Shown: positions 23,935-33,132 of the stretch, one piece after another
Numbering within the stretch: the first letter of the stretch is position 1
Layout of the letters: each line of letters opens with the position of its first letter
NCBI RefSeq assembly: GCF_900167975.1
Contig: NZ_FUZU01000001.1
Coordinates: forward strand, 1,150,580 to 1,214,579
Source: Ohtaekwangia koreensis
GTDB taxonomy: Bacteria; Bacteroidota; Bacteroidia; Cytophagales; Cyclobacteriaceae
Direction of reading: 5' to 3'
DNA length: 64,000 bases
Notes under the pieces: generated by a model
Told to the model about the DNA's origin: nothing
Databases searched by the model: none
What the model saw: the letters and a program-made list of their open reading frames with translations, nothing else
Program-made: the position numbers and the translations under genes

Positions 23935-25113
23935 CTATTCCTGAAGCATCACAAAATACCATGGTGTCTTGAAAAGACCTTCTTTTTCATAAATGGTAAT
24001 GTGATCACCTGCATTCGCGCTGCTATATTCATCTGCGCTAACTTTTATCTTTTTGATTTCATTTGTTCCATGCCAGGAGACTACGGTGAAATAGTAAGAA
24101 GTGGTTTTTCCTGAAGTCATTTCTTTATCCAGAATTTCACTGTTATAGTATAAAGGTATTGATTCGTCATACGTACAGTTTGCAAGTGTATAGGCTCCGA
24201 AGCTGTATGAACTTGCCACGATGATGATGGTAGGTATCGCAAAGTAATCCTCCCAGGTTTTGAATTCTGGTAATTTAGTTAATGCAATAATCAGGATAAA
24301 TAGCAATCCTGCGACTATGCCGGCGGTTATCCAAAGCTGTTTGTATTCCAGGATATTAAAATCCATCAACGCTCGGAGCGACAGACCCAGTCCTGCCATT
24401 AGGAAGCCGGACACAACAGAAGGGTATGCGCTATTTTTACGTTCATCCATTCTCAAGAGTCCCCGGTATAGATATAGGGTCACCATGACAAGCATAGGAT
24501 AAACTATGCCCAGAGATATGGCGACTGAATAGGGCAAAGGATAGAATGTTATCCACAGAAATAAGATAAAGCCTGTTGCGTTGGTGATCTTTGCGATTCG
24601 CTTTGCTTCACCTAATTTGTATTCTCTGGCTTGTTTCGATATTCCAAAAGAGAAGTCATCCAGTATATTTTTTTCTTCTTCTAGTGCTTCCAGCGTATCG
24701 AGTTCCGGGTATCTTGTCGAAAGCCAGTCTGTTATTTGTTGTGATTTTTCTGTATAGGTACTTACCTTAAGTTTCTTTTGGTGCGCGTCTATCGGGATAA
24801 TGTGAATATAGTTCTGATCTACTCTATATCCTCTGATTCCATCGAACTTCAATGCTCTAGATCCGAACACAGTGACCGACAACAGGTGATCTTGTTTAAT
24901 CACAAATTTCCCTTTAATGGTATCGATAAGCCCGTAGGAAAAAAGGGCTATCATACTCAAGGAGAATACGACTAATACGATAGTTACGGTTGCATCGTAG
25001 CCTTCAAATGTGAAGGGCATAATACCCGTGACAATAAAAGCTGTAATTAATATCGGAGCGGATATATATATGAAGACCCTCCAGCCCTTTGCCGTTCTAT
25101 ATTCTCCTTGCAT
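23935..25113 (-). CDS. Membrane protein of unknown function
   Basis: A 392-residue protein. Two N-terminal helices (about 12-32 and 42-62) are followed by a soluble beta-rich segment (GKFVIKQDHLLSVTVFGSRALKFDGIRGYRV) resembling a bacterial PH-like fold. Then come a short linker (WLSTRYPELDTLEALEEEKN), five or six helices (190-320), and a C-terminal extracytoplasmic or cytosolic domain. I do not recognise the family. Its location between the protease and the ligase genes, same strand, suggests membership of the island, but a terminator separates it from the protease gene. Confidence 0.6.
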   Translation of the reverse strand: MQGEYRTAKGWRVFIYISAPILITAFIVTGIMPFTFEGYDATVTIVLVVFSLSMIALFSYGLIDTIKGKFVIKQDHLLSVTVFGSRALKFDGIRGYRVDQNYIHIIPIDAHQKKLKVSTYTEKSQQITDWLSTRYPELDTLEALEEEKNILDDFSFGISKQAREYKLGEAKRIAKITNATGFILFLWITFYPLPYSVAISLGIVYPMLVMVTLYLYRGLLRMDERKNSAYPSVVSGFLMAGLGLSLRALMDFNILEYKQLWITAGIVAGLLFILIIALTKLPEFKTWEDYFAIPTIIIVASSYSFGAYTLANCTYDESIPLYYNSEILDKEMTSGKTTSYYFTVVSWHGTNEIKKIKVSADEYSSANAGDHITIYEKEGLFKTPWYFVMLQE

Positions 25114-25181
25114 GATTCGGTAATTGAATGTTAAAGTTATTAAAATTAATATATACCCCGAGCGGATTAATGAGATGTAAT

Positions 25182-25225
25182 AAAAAAGGCAAAGAAACGC
25201 CAGCGTGCTGTGATTTCTTTGCCTT
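25182..25225 (-). terminator. Terminator of the AAA-protease gene
   Basis: AAGGCAAAGAAA / TTTCTTTGCCTT, a 12-bp stem, with a T-run following on the minus strand. It lies seven bases beyond the protease stop codon. Confidence 0.75.
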
Positions 25226-25232
25226 GTATTGA

Positions 25233-27293
25233 CTATATCATTTCAACCTCCAGATACTTTGTGGAAGGTAGCTCCAGTTCTTTGATCTGCAACTCCAATG
25301 TATTATCAAAGGTATAGTATTCGTCTTTTTGGATGAAACCTTCTGTACGCACCCATTCTTCCGTGCTATAGCGTTTGATGAAGTCCGCGATCATACCTTC
25401 GTCCATGCGTGAATGTGTAGTAAGGTAGGACCCCATCTTTAGCAACAGGAGTTTGTCTTTACGCAATATTCGCTCAGCTTCCTGCAGGCACTCTTTGATG
25501 ACACGTATAGCCTCCTGCGAATACTTTTCGCTATGATAAAAGCTGTCGTTATTGTTTGAGTATGGCTGTGTAATATAGATCGGATCACTTCCCATCGCGT
25601 ATTTACGCACCGCCCGATTAGCAAGCTCGGTAGCATTTTCAATATCATGCTGTACACCGGAAGATGTATGCTCCTCACCGAAGATCAGCTTCTCCGCTGC
25701 ATATCCACCCAAGGTCAGAATTATATCTTTCCGGATGGTGTCCTTTGTCATAGGGCCGTCCGGGAAGTTGATCATGCAAAATCCTTCACCATCATCGGAA
25801 GCAGTTTTAGAGACTACAACGGATGGGATGATGCGCAACGTGAGAGCGGCAAGAATTGCGTGCCCTGCTTCATGTATACCGGTATGAGCTTGTGTACTCT
25901 TGCTGGTGGTCTTCCGCAGGTTGTCGATTTTTAGGTTAACCACATCGAGAAACGAATGTATATACTTGCCATTCACATCGCAGATCTCAAATAAATAATA
26001 TTCTTCGGCATAGTACCAATGAATAGTGCCGGCAGTCAGGTTTTTGTCAACGATCTCCATTACAATTTTACTGATCCTGGATTCAACCAGGTTTTTTATA
26101 GTGGTAAATACAGGACGTGTACCTTGTGATGGAAACACTCCTTCAGCATATACTATATCAACCACCGAAGAATCAAAATCAACACACCATCCAAACGTTG
26201 TATGAACGAATTTTCCTACCCGTGCCAACTCGCGTTCTATCAATTCCCGAAAGTGAGCATTCTTAAACGACTTATAGATGATGTGATTGTTCCCCAATCG
26301 TGCAATCTGCTCGCTCCTGAATCTTTTTCGCAAAGCACTTTTTATAGTAGCAATGCTGATGTGTGTAGTAGCCTGATAAAAATCATCAGCACTTATGTCC
26401 GGATTCATACTATGGCTCATTGGATACGCTTCATCCAGGTTTCCCAGGACAAAGATGAGTGACTGCGACATATCAAGCTCCTTCGTGGCAGGGCGTGTTT
26501 TCATCCCTTCGAGTATAAATATTCTCAACTCTTCCAAGGAAGATGTTTTTATACGCTGACGGATATAGTCTTTGGAGAACTCGTCATAATCAAACAAGCC
26601 ATATATACCTTCAACGAAATCCTTTGATAAAAAATATGATTTATCTAAAGGCTCATTGTAGCGATCATACTGATCGAAGTAAAATGTTTCAAAAAGCTTT
26701 ACGAATATTTCTTCTCCGGCTACAATTTCGCCCTGCTCGATCACAACCCCGGCCTTGGCGGCTTTATCCAACTTTTTGATACACGAGTCTGCACGGAACA
26801 AGTAATACGTACTATTCCTGGGAATGTAATTGATCTTCCCAGAGTCCAGTAAATCCCATACCACACGAAGTTTGTCCTTGCCAAGTTCACTCTGGTTTGT
26901 GTCCAGTGTTCTGGCAAACTGGAATTCATCCAGGCAAATGATCGCTGGTTTTTGATGAAAGAAATCAAGATCGTCTGTGAATATATTTTTAATCCACGCA
27001 GCAGAGTCTGACTCGAATTCACCCATGTCAATGTGAGTATATAGTTTACGATGTTCAAGCAGTTCTATAATGCCTTGTACCAATGCAGTTTTGCCGGATC
27101 CGGTTAGCCCCCATAAATTTATAACGGTAGGTCTAAGCTGCGCTTCCGGAAAAAGATACCACGGCATCATTAAAGACATGATCTCGTCAATGACATTGTC
27201 CAATCCAATAAAGCGTTCCTTCAATTGAACCGTGATCGCCTCGATTCGTTTTTTCTTTTCTAGTAATCCAATGTGTTTATACAATGTTTCCAT
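25233..27293 (-). CDS. AAA+ ATPase fused to an M41 (FtsH-type) metallopeptidase, no membrane anchor
   Basis: About 686 residues. The AAA+ domain has Walker A LWGLTGSGKTALV and Walker B AIICLDEFQFA. The peptidase domain has the zinc motif HEAGHAILAAL and the downstream GGYAAEKLIFGEEHTSSG region of M41. FtsH normally has N-terminal membrane helices; here none are seen, and the ATPase is diverged from FtsH. The frame is open to 27344, but the ATG at 27293 lies four bases after the rtcB2 stop and is the likely start. Co-transcription with rtcB2 suggests it degrades stalled or toxic proteins, or the HigA antitoxin; this is inference. Confidence 0.85.
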   Translation of the reverse strand: METLYKHIGLLEKKKRIEAITVQLKERFIGLDNVIDEIMSLMMPWYLFPEAQLRPTVINLWGLTGSGKTALVQGIIELLEHRKLYTHIDMGEFESDSAAWIKNIFTDDLDFFHQKPAIICLDEFQFARTLDTNQSELGKDKLRVVWDLLDSGKINYIPRNSTYYLFRADSCIKKLDKAAKAGVVIEQGEIVAGEEIFVKLFETFYFDQYDRYNEPLDKSYFLSKDFVEGIYGLFDYDEFSKDYIRQRIKTSSLEELRIFILEGMKTRPATKELDMSQSLIFVLGNLDEAYPMSHSMNPDISADDFYQATTHISIATIKSALRKRFRSEQIARLGNNHIIYKSFKNAHFRELIERELARVGKFVHTTFGWCVDFDSSVVDIVYAEGVFPSQGTRPVFTTIKNLVESRISKIVMEIVDKNLTAGTIHWYYAEEYYLFEICDVNGKYIHSFLDVVNLKIDNLRKTTSKSTQAHTGIHEAGHAILAALTLRIIPSVVVSKTASDDGEGFCMINFPDGPMTKDTIRKDIILTLGGYAAEKLIFGEEHTSSGVQHDIENATELANRAVRKYAMGSDPIYITQPYSNNNDSFYHSEKYSQEAIRVIKECLQEAERILRKDKLLLLKMGSYLTTHSRMDEGMIADFIKRYSTEEWVRTEGFIQKDEYYTFDNTLELQIKELELPSTKYLEVEMI

Positions 27294-27297
27294 AACC

Positions 27298-28707
27298 TTA
27301 ATCTTTCGCCATCCGAACAATCTTCGGATGAAATTTACCTTCAATGTTTACCAGCGTATGCTGGCTGTTCATAATTGCCTCGATGTCTTTATACGCACCG
27401 GGTGCTTCTTCAGGACTGCCTCCCAGGAGTAGTACTTTTTCTGATTGCAGCAATTTTTTCATGCTGCCCATCGTAGTAGAGTCTTTTGCTTTTTGTCGGG
27501 ACATCTTTCTGCCTGCGCCATGCGCTGCTGAATTTAGCGAAGCTTCGTTTCCTAAACCCCGAACTATAAATCCGGGAGCGATCATGCTTCCGGGAATCAC
27601 ACCATATATACCTTGCGCTGCCGGTGTGGCACCCTTTCTGTGGACAATATACTCTTTGCCATCCGCGAGGTGTTCCTTCCACGCAAAGTTGTGATGGTTG
27701 TCAATCGTCTTAAGAACTTTTACTTCCAGAGTTCTGACCAAGTTGTGATGAATGCGCTCGTGACATGCCTTCGCATATTCTCCCGCAAGATTCATCGAGA
27801 GCCAATACTCTTCACCTTCAGCGCTGTCCATTGTGAGCCATGCAAGCTGTTTTGCTTCACGCGGAAGTTTGCAGTGATCCATCGCTATATTTGTATAATG
27901 TTGAGCGATGTTCGCACCCAAGCTTCGCGAGCCGGAGTGAGAGAGTATAGCTGCATATCGGCTAGAAGGAAGATCAAGTGTATTGCCTTCATGAAGTTCA
28001 ACTATACCGAACTCCACGAAATGATTTCCTGAACCCGAACTGCCGAGTTGTCTCACAGCTTTACCATGCAGACGTTTCAGTAGATCTGTTTTCTGGAAAT
28101 CCGGATGGTCGAGAATGTCGTGCTCCTGCGATTGCTCCAGTCCGCCTTCATTACCGAAGTGCGTGTCTTTTTGCAGAGCTTTCTTCAATTCATACGCACG
28201 ATGCTCGGTATAACTCCCGGGTAGATCCAGAATGCTGAGCGCCATGCGACAACCAATATCCATCCCTACACCATATGGAATCACAGCGTTGTGTGTTGCT
28301 AATACACCACCAATGGGCAGACCATATCCCTGATGCGCGTCAGGCATCAGAGCACCTTTTACTGCAATCGGTAATCGCATGGCAACTTCCATTTGCCGGA
28401 TCGCATTTCCCTCGATATGCTTATTGCCAAATACATCGAAATGTTTGGCATCATCTTCCAAATCATACGCTTGCCCTATATTTATAGTGCTGGTTATATT
28501 CAGAAGTTTGTGTGCCAGTATACTGAGCGTTGCGTGCTGTGTATACAGCTGCGGGTGCTCGAGTACATCGGCTATTAATTTTAATTTCTCTTCATTCGGT
28601 GTATGCTTGAAGTGCCTGTTCATAATGTTTAAGGCGAGACTTCTTGCAACGTCCGTTGAAAAGCTGATGACCTGAAGGTCTTTTATATTGATCTTATGTT
28701 TGCCCAT
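27298..28707 (-). CDS. RtcB-family RNA ligase, copy 2
   Basis: A 469-residue paralogue of the ligase at 13792-15198. It has PDAHQGYGLPIGGV, GMDIGCRMALS, SGSGNHFVEFG, ILSHSGSRSLG and AAHGAGRKMSRQ with the guanylylated His, so it should be active. It differs widely from copy 1 outside the core. It is followed after four bases by the AAA-M41 gene. No copy of the ro/rtcB operator is visible upstream; the word TATACTTTG (minus, around 28724-28732) may serve as promoter. Confidence 0.94.
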   Translation of the reverse strand: MGKHKINIKDLQVISFSTDVARSLALNIMNRHFKHTPNEEKLKLIADVLEHPQLYTQHATLSILAHKLLNITSTINIGQAYDLEDDAKHFDVFGNKHIEGNAIRQMEVAMRLPIAVKGALMPDAHQGYGLPIGGVLATHNAVIPYGVGMDIGCRMALSILDLPGSYTEHRAYELKKALQKDTHFGNEGGLEQSQEHDILDHPDFQKTDLLKRLHGKAVRQLGSSGSGNHFVEFGIVELHEGNTLDLPSSRYAAILSHSGSRSLGANIAQHYTNIAMDHCKLPREAKQLAWLTMDSAEGEEYWLSMNLAGEYAKACHERIHHNLVRTLEVKVLKTIDNHHNFAWKEHLADGKEYIVHRKGATPAAQGIYGVIPGSMIAPGFIVRGLGNEASLNSAAHGAGRKMSRQKAKDSTTMGSMKKLLQSEKVLLLGGSPEEAPGAYKDIEAIMNSQHTLVNIEGKFHPKIVRMAKD

Positions 28708-29163
28708 AAAAGTTTACATAGGGCAAAGTATAGGCAAGAGGTATATTCCTTTACTGCAGCGCAATAAAGTATAATTGTGTTGAACGATACACCAAAGTGT
28801 AAAGCGAACACACGCTACTCCTGACAAACTATGCCTGAATTTTTGTTATTAAATTTTGGCTTGAAAATGCCTGGCCCGATCCGGTAAAATACTTACCGTG
28901 GCTGTTATTTGGGGATATGTAATCTAAGTACCAACATAATTTTCGCCCTCGTTAAATAAAACATAATGGAGGTGAAATGCTGTGCAAAGGTAAGCGGGTT
29001 TTATAATACAACAAGCTATTGCTGGAAAAATAATTATGAGATTGCTTGCCGGTGCATACAGCAGTGTGAAAACTATATCACTATAAGTAACTCACATTCG
29101 ATTCAAATAATTTAATTTTGATTACTGAACAGATCGTGGATCGGTTCGTATAATAATTTTCCT
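28708..29163. other. Intergenic stretch at the right junction of the island
   Basis: 456 bases without a supported gene. A small hairpin CGGTAA-AATAC-TTACCG lies at 28882-28898. nuoC needs a promoter here because it is cut off from nuoAB, but I see no convincing TAnnTTTG element on the plus strand. No direct repeats or integrase-type site were recognised. Confidence 0.5.
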
Positions 29164-29646
29164 ATGACGATTGATGAAATTGTTTCCTTGCTTTCGGATA
29201 TAGTCACGGCTGATCAGATTAAGATCGATCGCGCCAGTACTCCCCATGCAATTATAGTGGATAAGACAAAACTGACTGAAGTGCTGCAGGTGCTTCATCA
29301 GAATACATCCACATACTTTGATATGCTTTCCTGTATTACTGGTATAGATAATGGCCCACAAGCCGGCACGATGGAAGTGGTTTATAATTTATACTCCATT
29401 CCCTATAATTTTCACCTGATGGTGAAAGTTATTATGCCACGTGAGAATTCTGTCATTGATTCAGTAACGCACATCTGGAAATCTGCGGACTGGATGGAGC
29501 GCGAAGTGTTTGATATGTATGGTATCGTATTTACAAATCATCCGGACTTGCGTAGAATATTAATGCCGGCCGACTGGGAAGGATATCCCTTGCGAAAAGA
29601 TTACAAGCACCAGGAATACTATCGTGACATCAAAATCGAGTATTAA
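29164..29646 (+). CDS. nuoC: NADH-quinone oxidoreductase subunit C
   Basis: A 160-residue 30-kDa-type subunit of the peripheral arm of complex I. Signatures are VYNLYSIPYNFHLMVKV, SVTHIWKSADWMEREVFDMYG and LRRILMPADWEGYPLRKDY. It is followed by nuoD after 71 bases. In the canonical order it directly follows nuoB; here 17 kb of RNA-repair genes intervene. Confidence 0.96.
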   Translation: MTIDEIVSLLSDIVTADQIKIDRASTPHAIIVDKTKLTEVLQVLHQNTSTYFDMLSCITGIDNGPQAGTMEVVYNLYSIPYNFHLMVKVIMPRENSVIDSVTHIWKSADWMEREVFDMYGIVFTNHPDLRRILMPADWEGYPLRKDYKHQEYYRDIKIEY

Positions 29647-29717
29647 ATAGAAAATGGAAGTTGATAGTTATAGCTCAATGCTGAGCTTACAACTTTGAAA
29701 CTTTAAAAAATATAGCC

Positions 29718-30938
29718 ATGCCAACAGATCGGGTACAGTATAAATATAGGGAAGGAAATTTAGCACGCTCGGAGCCGAATAAATTAAAGCCGGAGAACCT
29801 TCGGTCGGAGGAGATGATTATCAACCTCGGGCCACAACATCCGTCTACACATGGTGTGTTACGCCTGGAGGTATTGATGGATGGTGAGATCGTGAATGAG
29901 GTTGTTCCCCACATCGGGTACCTGCACCGTTGTTTTGAAAAGCATGCCGAAAATCTTCCATACAATCAGGTGATACCTTTTGTTGATCGCCTCGATTATG
30001 TTGCTGCCATGAGCAATGAACATATATATGCGATGGGTGTTGAACGGATGTTGGGAATCGAAAATCAGATACCGAAGCGTGTAGAGTATGTCCGTGTATT
30101 GATGGCTGAGTTGAATCGTATCGCTTCACATTTTATAGCGATCGGTACCTATGGAATGGATATAGGGGCCTTTTCGCCCTTCTTCTGGCTCATGCGGGAT
30201 CGCGAGCATATTTTACGATTACTGGAATGGGCGTCTGGTGCGCGCCTGCTTTATAACTATATATGGATCGGTGGATTGTTTTATGATGTACCGGTTGGCT
30301 TTGAAGATCGTTGTCGTGAATTTGTAAAATATATAAAGCCTAAATTGAAAGAACTTGAAACGGTTCTGATCTCGAATAAGATTTTTATTGACCGTACTGC
30401 GAATGTAGGAGTACTGCCGCTTGACCTTGCCGTGAATGCCGGTGTAACCGGGCCTATACTTCGTGCCTCCGGGTTACGTTTCGATCTGCGGAGAGTCGAT
30501 GGATATTCAGTATACCCTGAATTGGATTTTGATATACCTATAGGAGAGGGCAAGATGGGACAGGTTGGCGACTGCTGGGATAGAACTTATGTGCGCTACC
30601 TGGAGTTGTACGAGTCGCTAAAGATTGTAGAGCAATGTCTGGATAAACTTACCGGAGAGCATACACGCACACGTGACTTTGATCCACAGGCGCTTGTGCC
30701 CAAGAAGATCAGACCTAAAGCGCAAGACTTCTATATACGTGGTGAGATACCAAAGGGAGAGCTCGGTTTTTTCTTTCGCGCGGATGGACGCAGTGATATA
30801 CCTTTCCGGTGCAAGTGTCGTTCGTGCAGCTTTGTAAATCTTTCGGTGCTACCGGAGATCTCGAAGGGAATTCTTGTGGCGGACCTGATTGCAATTATAG
30901 GATCGATTGATGTTGTAATGGGAGAGGTAGATCGGTAA
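29718..30938 (+). CDS. nuoD: NADH-quinone oxidoreductase subunit D
   Basis: The 406-residue 49-kDa-type subunit that forms part of the quinone-binding pocket. [40 protein letters not shown] and [11 protein letters not shown] with the C-terminal [13 protein letters not shown] are characteristic. No nuoE follows; the next gene is nnr, so the remaining complex I genes must lie elsewhere. Confidence 0.97.
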   Translation: MPTDRVQYKYREGNLARSEPNKLKPENLRSEEMIINLGPQHPSTHGVLRLEVLMDGEIVNEVVPHIGYLHRCFEKHAENLPYNQVIPFVDRLDYVAAMSNEHIYAMGVERMLGIENQIPKRVEYVRVLMAELNRIASHFIAIGTYGMDIGAFSPFFWLMRDREHILRLLEWASGARLLYNYIWIGGLFYDVPVGFEDRCREFVKYIKPKLKELETVLISNKIFIDRTANVGVLPLDLAVNAGVTGPILRASGLRFDLRRVDGYSVYPELDFDIPIGEGKMGQVGDCWDRTYVRYLELYESLKIVEQCLDKLTGEHTRTRDFDPQALVPKKIRPKAQDFYIRGEIPKGELGFFFRADGRSDIPFRCKCRSCSFVNLSVLPEISKGILVADLIAIIGSIDVVMGEVDR

Positions 30939-30995
30939 TCAATACTCTGCAAATATTTTTTAAGCTTAGCAAGCAACAGTAAAAGAGTTTCAGAC

Positions 30996-32489
30996 ATGAT
31001 CAAGATACTTTCAGCACAACAAATACGCGCACTGGATGCCTACACTATTCAACATGAACCTATATCTTCCATTGATCTCATGGAGCGCGCCTGTCGTGCT
31101 TTTGTAGGTTGGTTCACAGAGCGGTTTGACGAAACGCAAAAGGTCGCGATTGTATGTGGTACTGGAAATAACGGTGGCGATGGATTAGGTATAGCACGGC
31201 TGTTGAAAATGTGGGGCTATCCGGTAAGTGTGTTATTGATTCGTGGGGGCACGGACACAGAAGATTTTAAAACAAATCTTGAAAGACTCAAAGGCAAGGT
31301 GGAAGTAATAGAGATAGCGTCAACCGACAGTGATTTGTTCAGTAGATATGATATAGTAATCGATGCTATTTTCGGTTCAGGTCTTTCGCGCCCTGCGGAA
31401 GGAATACAGGCAGCCATCATTCAACAAATGAATCAGGCGGATGTGATCCGCATAGCAGTAGATATACCCTCAGGATTGCAGACGGATAAACTGTCACAGG
31501 GAGAAATTTTTAAGGCAGACTTCACGATCTCTTTTCAATTGCCAAAACTCGCCTTTTTTTTACCTGCTAATCATGCCTCTGTAGGAGAGTGGTGCCTGGT
31601 AGATATAGGGCTTAGTAAAGCATTCATTAAAGAAATATCATCTTCTCATTTTTACCTTACCTCGAAGTATATCCGCAGAATATTAAAGCCCCGTTCTAAA
31701 TTCGATCACAAAGGCACGTACGGTCATGCTTTGCTGATTGCAGGTAGTTATGGAAAGATAGGGGCTGCGGTGTTGTCAGGCAGGGCGTTGCTCCATGCAG
31801 GCGTGGGCTTGCTTACGCTGCATATTCCTCAATGTGGATATAGTATCGTGCAAACTTCGCTTATTGAAGCGATGGTGGATGTTGATGCACACGAGCATTT
31901 TTTAACAACGCTTCCTTCGCTCGATAAATATACAACGGTAGGGGTAGGGCCTGGTCTGGGTCAGGATGCACTTACCATAAAAGCGTTTGGTAAACTATTG
32001 GAAGATTTCAGAAAGCCAATGGTTATTGATGCAGATGGATTAAATATACTATCTGCCAATCGCGAATTACTTCGTACTGTTTCTCCGGGAAGTATACTTA
32101 CTCCCCATCCAAAGGAATTTGAAAGATTAGTAGGAAAGTGGTCGGATGATTTCGATCGCCTCGAAAAACAAAAGGCGCTTGCGAAACAATTAAAATCTGT
32201 TGTCGTTTTAAAAGGAGCCTATACATCCATCGCATCGCCTGATGGCATGGTATATTTTAATTCAACGGGTAATCCCGGTATGGCTACTGGCGGAACAGGA
32301 GATGTACTTACGGGAATTCTGACTGGTTTACTCGCACAAGGTTACTCTTCCGTAGATGCTGCTGTTACCGGTGTTTATCTTCACGGCCTCGCAGGAGATC
32401 TTGCTGCCCGTGAGAAAGGTATGATATCGCTTATTGCGTCAGATGTCATTGACTTCTTACCGGCAGCCTTTAAAAAAGCGATGGCTTGA
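30996..32489 (+). CDS. nnr: Bifunctional NAD(P)H-hydrate epimerase/dehydratase
   Basis: A 497-residue two-domain enzyme repairing hydrated NAD(P)H. Residues 1-~215 are the epimerase (YjeF_N: VCGTGNNGGDGLGIARLL). Residues ~225-497 are the ADP/ATP-dependent dehydratase (YjeF_C: GSYGKIGAAVLSGRALL, LTPHPKEFERL, NPGMATGGTGDVLTGILTGL). A metabolite-repair gene placed after complex I subunits makes sense but may be coincidental. Confidence 0.95.
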   Translation: MIKILSAQQIRALDAYTIQHEPISSIDLMERACRAFVGWFTERFDETQKVAIVCGTGNNGGDGLGIARLLKMWGYPVSVLLIRGGTDTEDFKTNLERLKGKVEVIEIASTDSDLFSRYDIVIDAIFGSGLSRPAEGIQAAIIQQMNQADVIRIAVDIPSGLQTDKLSQGEIFKADFTISFQLPKLAFFLPANHASVGEWCLVDIGLSKAFIKEISSSHFYLTSKYIRRILKPRSKFDHKGTYGHALLIAGSYGKIGAAVLSGRALLHAGVGLLTLHIPQCGYSIVQTSLIEAMVDVDAHEHFLTTLPSLDKYTTVGVGPGLGQDALTIKAFGKLLEDFRKPMVIDADGLNILSANRELLRTVSPGSILTPHPKEFERLVGKWSDDFDRLEKQKALAKQLKSVVVLKGAYTSIASPDGMVYFNSTGNPGMATGGTGDVLTGILTGLLAQGYSSVDAAVTGVYLHGLAGDLAAREKGMISLIASDVIDFLPAAFKKAMA

Positions 32490-32541
32490 AATAAACCTTA
32501 GCCTTACACCACTTTATAGTTGGACTGTTGCGCGGGAGTTT

Positions 32542-32549
32542 TACTTTTG
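32542..32549 (+). promoter_or_regulatory. -7 element of apt
   Basis: TACTTTTG, perfect TAnnTTTG, 20 bases before the ATG at 32570. It argues against the TTG-started extension from 32528. Confidence 0.6.
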
Positions 32550-32569
32550 ATCTTTTAAAAATACAATAC

Positions 32570-33103
32570 ATGCAGCTTTCTGAGAAGATCAAACACGCTA
32601 TCCGGGATGTTCAGGATTATCCTAAGCCTGGAATTGTTTTCAAAGACATCACTCCAGTGTTAGCCGATCCATCATTGATGCATGAGATTGCACGTCAATT
32701 AAAGAATGATTTTCAATCGCAGAAGATCGATGCCATTGCTGCCGTGGAAGCGCGCGGATTTATATTCGGCTCTATTCTCGCACACGAGTTGAACTGCAGA
32801 TTTATACCTATTCGTAAAGCAGGCAAGCTTCCCTATAAAGTAAGGAGAAGGGAGTATGATCTCGAATACGGCACCGCCTGTATCGAAATGCATGAAGATG
32901 CTATTCAACCGGGCTGGCAGGTTTTAGTACAAGATGACTTACTTGCTACAGGTGGTACAGCAAGTGCTGCCGGGGAGTTAATAGAAAGTGTTGGTGCCAA
33001 GGTTGCTGGATTCTCTTTTATAATAAATCTGAGTTTTTTGCCAGGCTATAAAAAACTCCAGGAGCGTTTCGGTGTTAATCCACAATATTTAATAGAATAT
33101 TAA
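32570..33103 (+). CDS. apt: Adenine phosphoribosyltransferase
   Basis: A 177-residue purine salvage enzyme making AMP from adenine and PRPP. DYPKPGIVFKDITPVL, AVEARGFIFGS, RKAGKLPYKV and the PRPP loop VLVQDDLLATGGTASAA are visible. The ATG at 32570 follows a promoter element by 20 bases and gives the usual family length. Confidence 0.95.
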   Translation: MQLSEKIKHAIRDVQDYPKPGIVFKDITPVLADPSLMHEIARQLKNDFQSQKIDAIAAVEARGFIFGSILAHELNCRFIPIRKAGKLPYKVRRREYDLEYGTACIEMHEDAIQPGWQVLVQDDLLATGGTASAAGELIESVGAKVAGFSFIINLSFLPGYKKLQERFGVNPQYLIEY

Positions 33104-33132
33104 CTAATTGCTGAAAGATTTGTTTTACTGAT

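Noticed and set aside
27293-27344. N-terminal extension of the AAA-M41 protein inside rtcB2
   Set aside because: It would overlap 47 bases of the rtcB2 3' end; an ATG four bases after the rtcB2 stop is a better start.
28720-28765. WYL-type operator upstream of rtcB copy 2
   Set aside because: Nothing resembling TGCGTAGT occurs at the expected offset from the putative -7 element.
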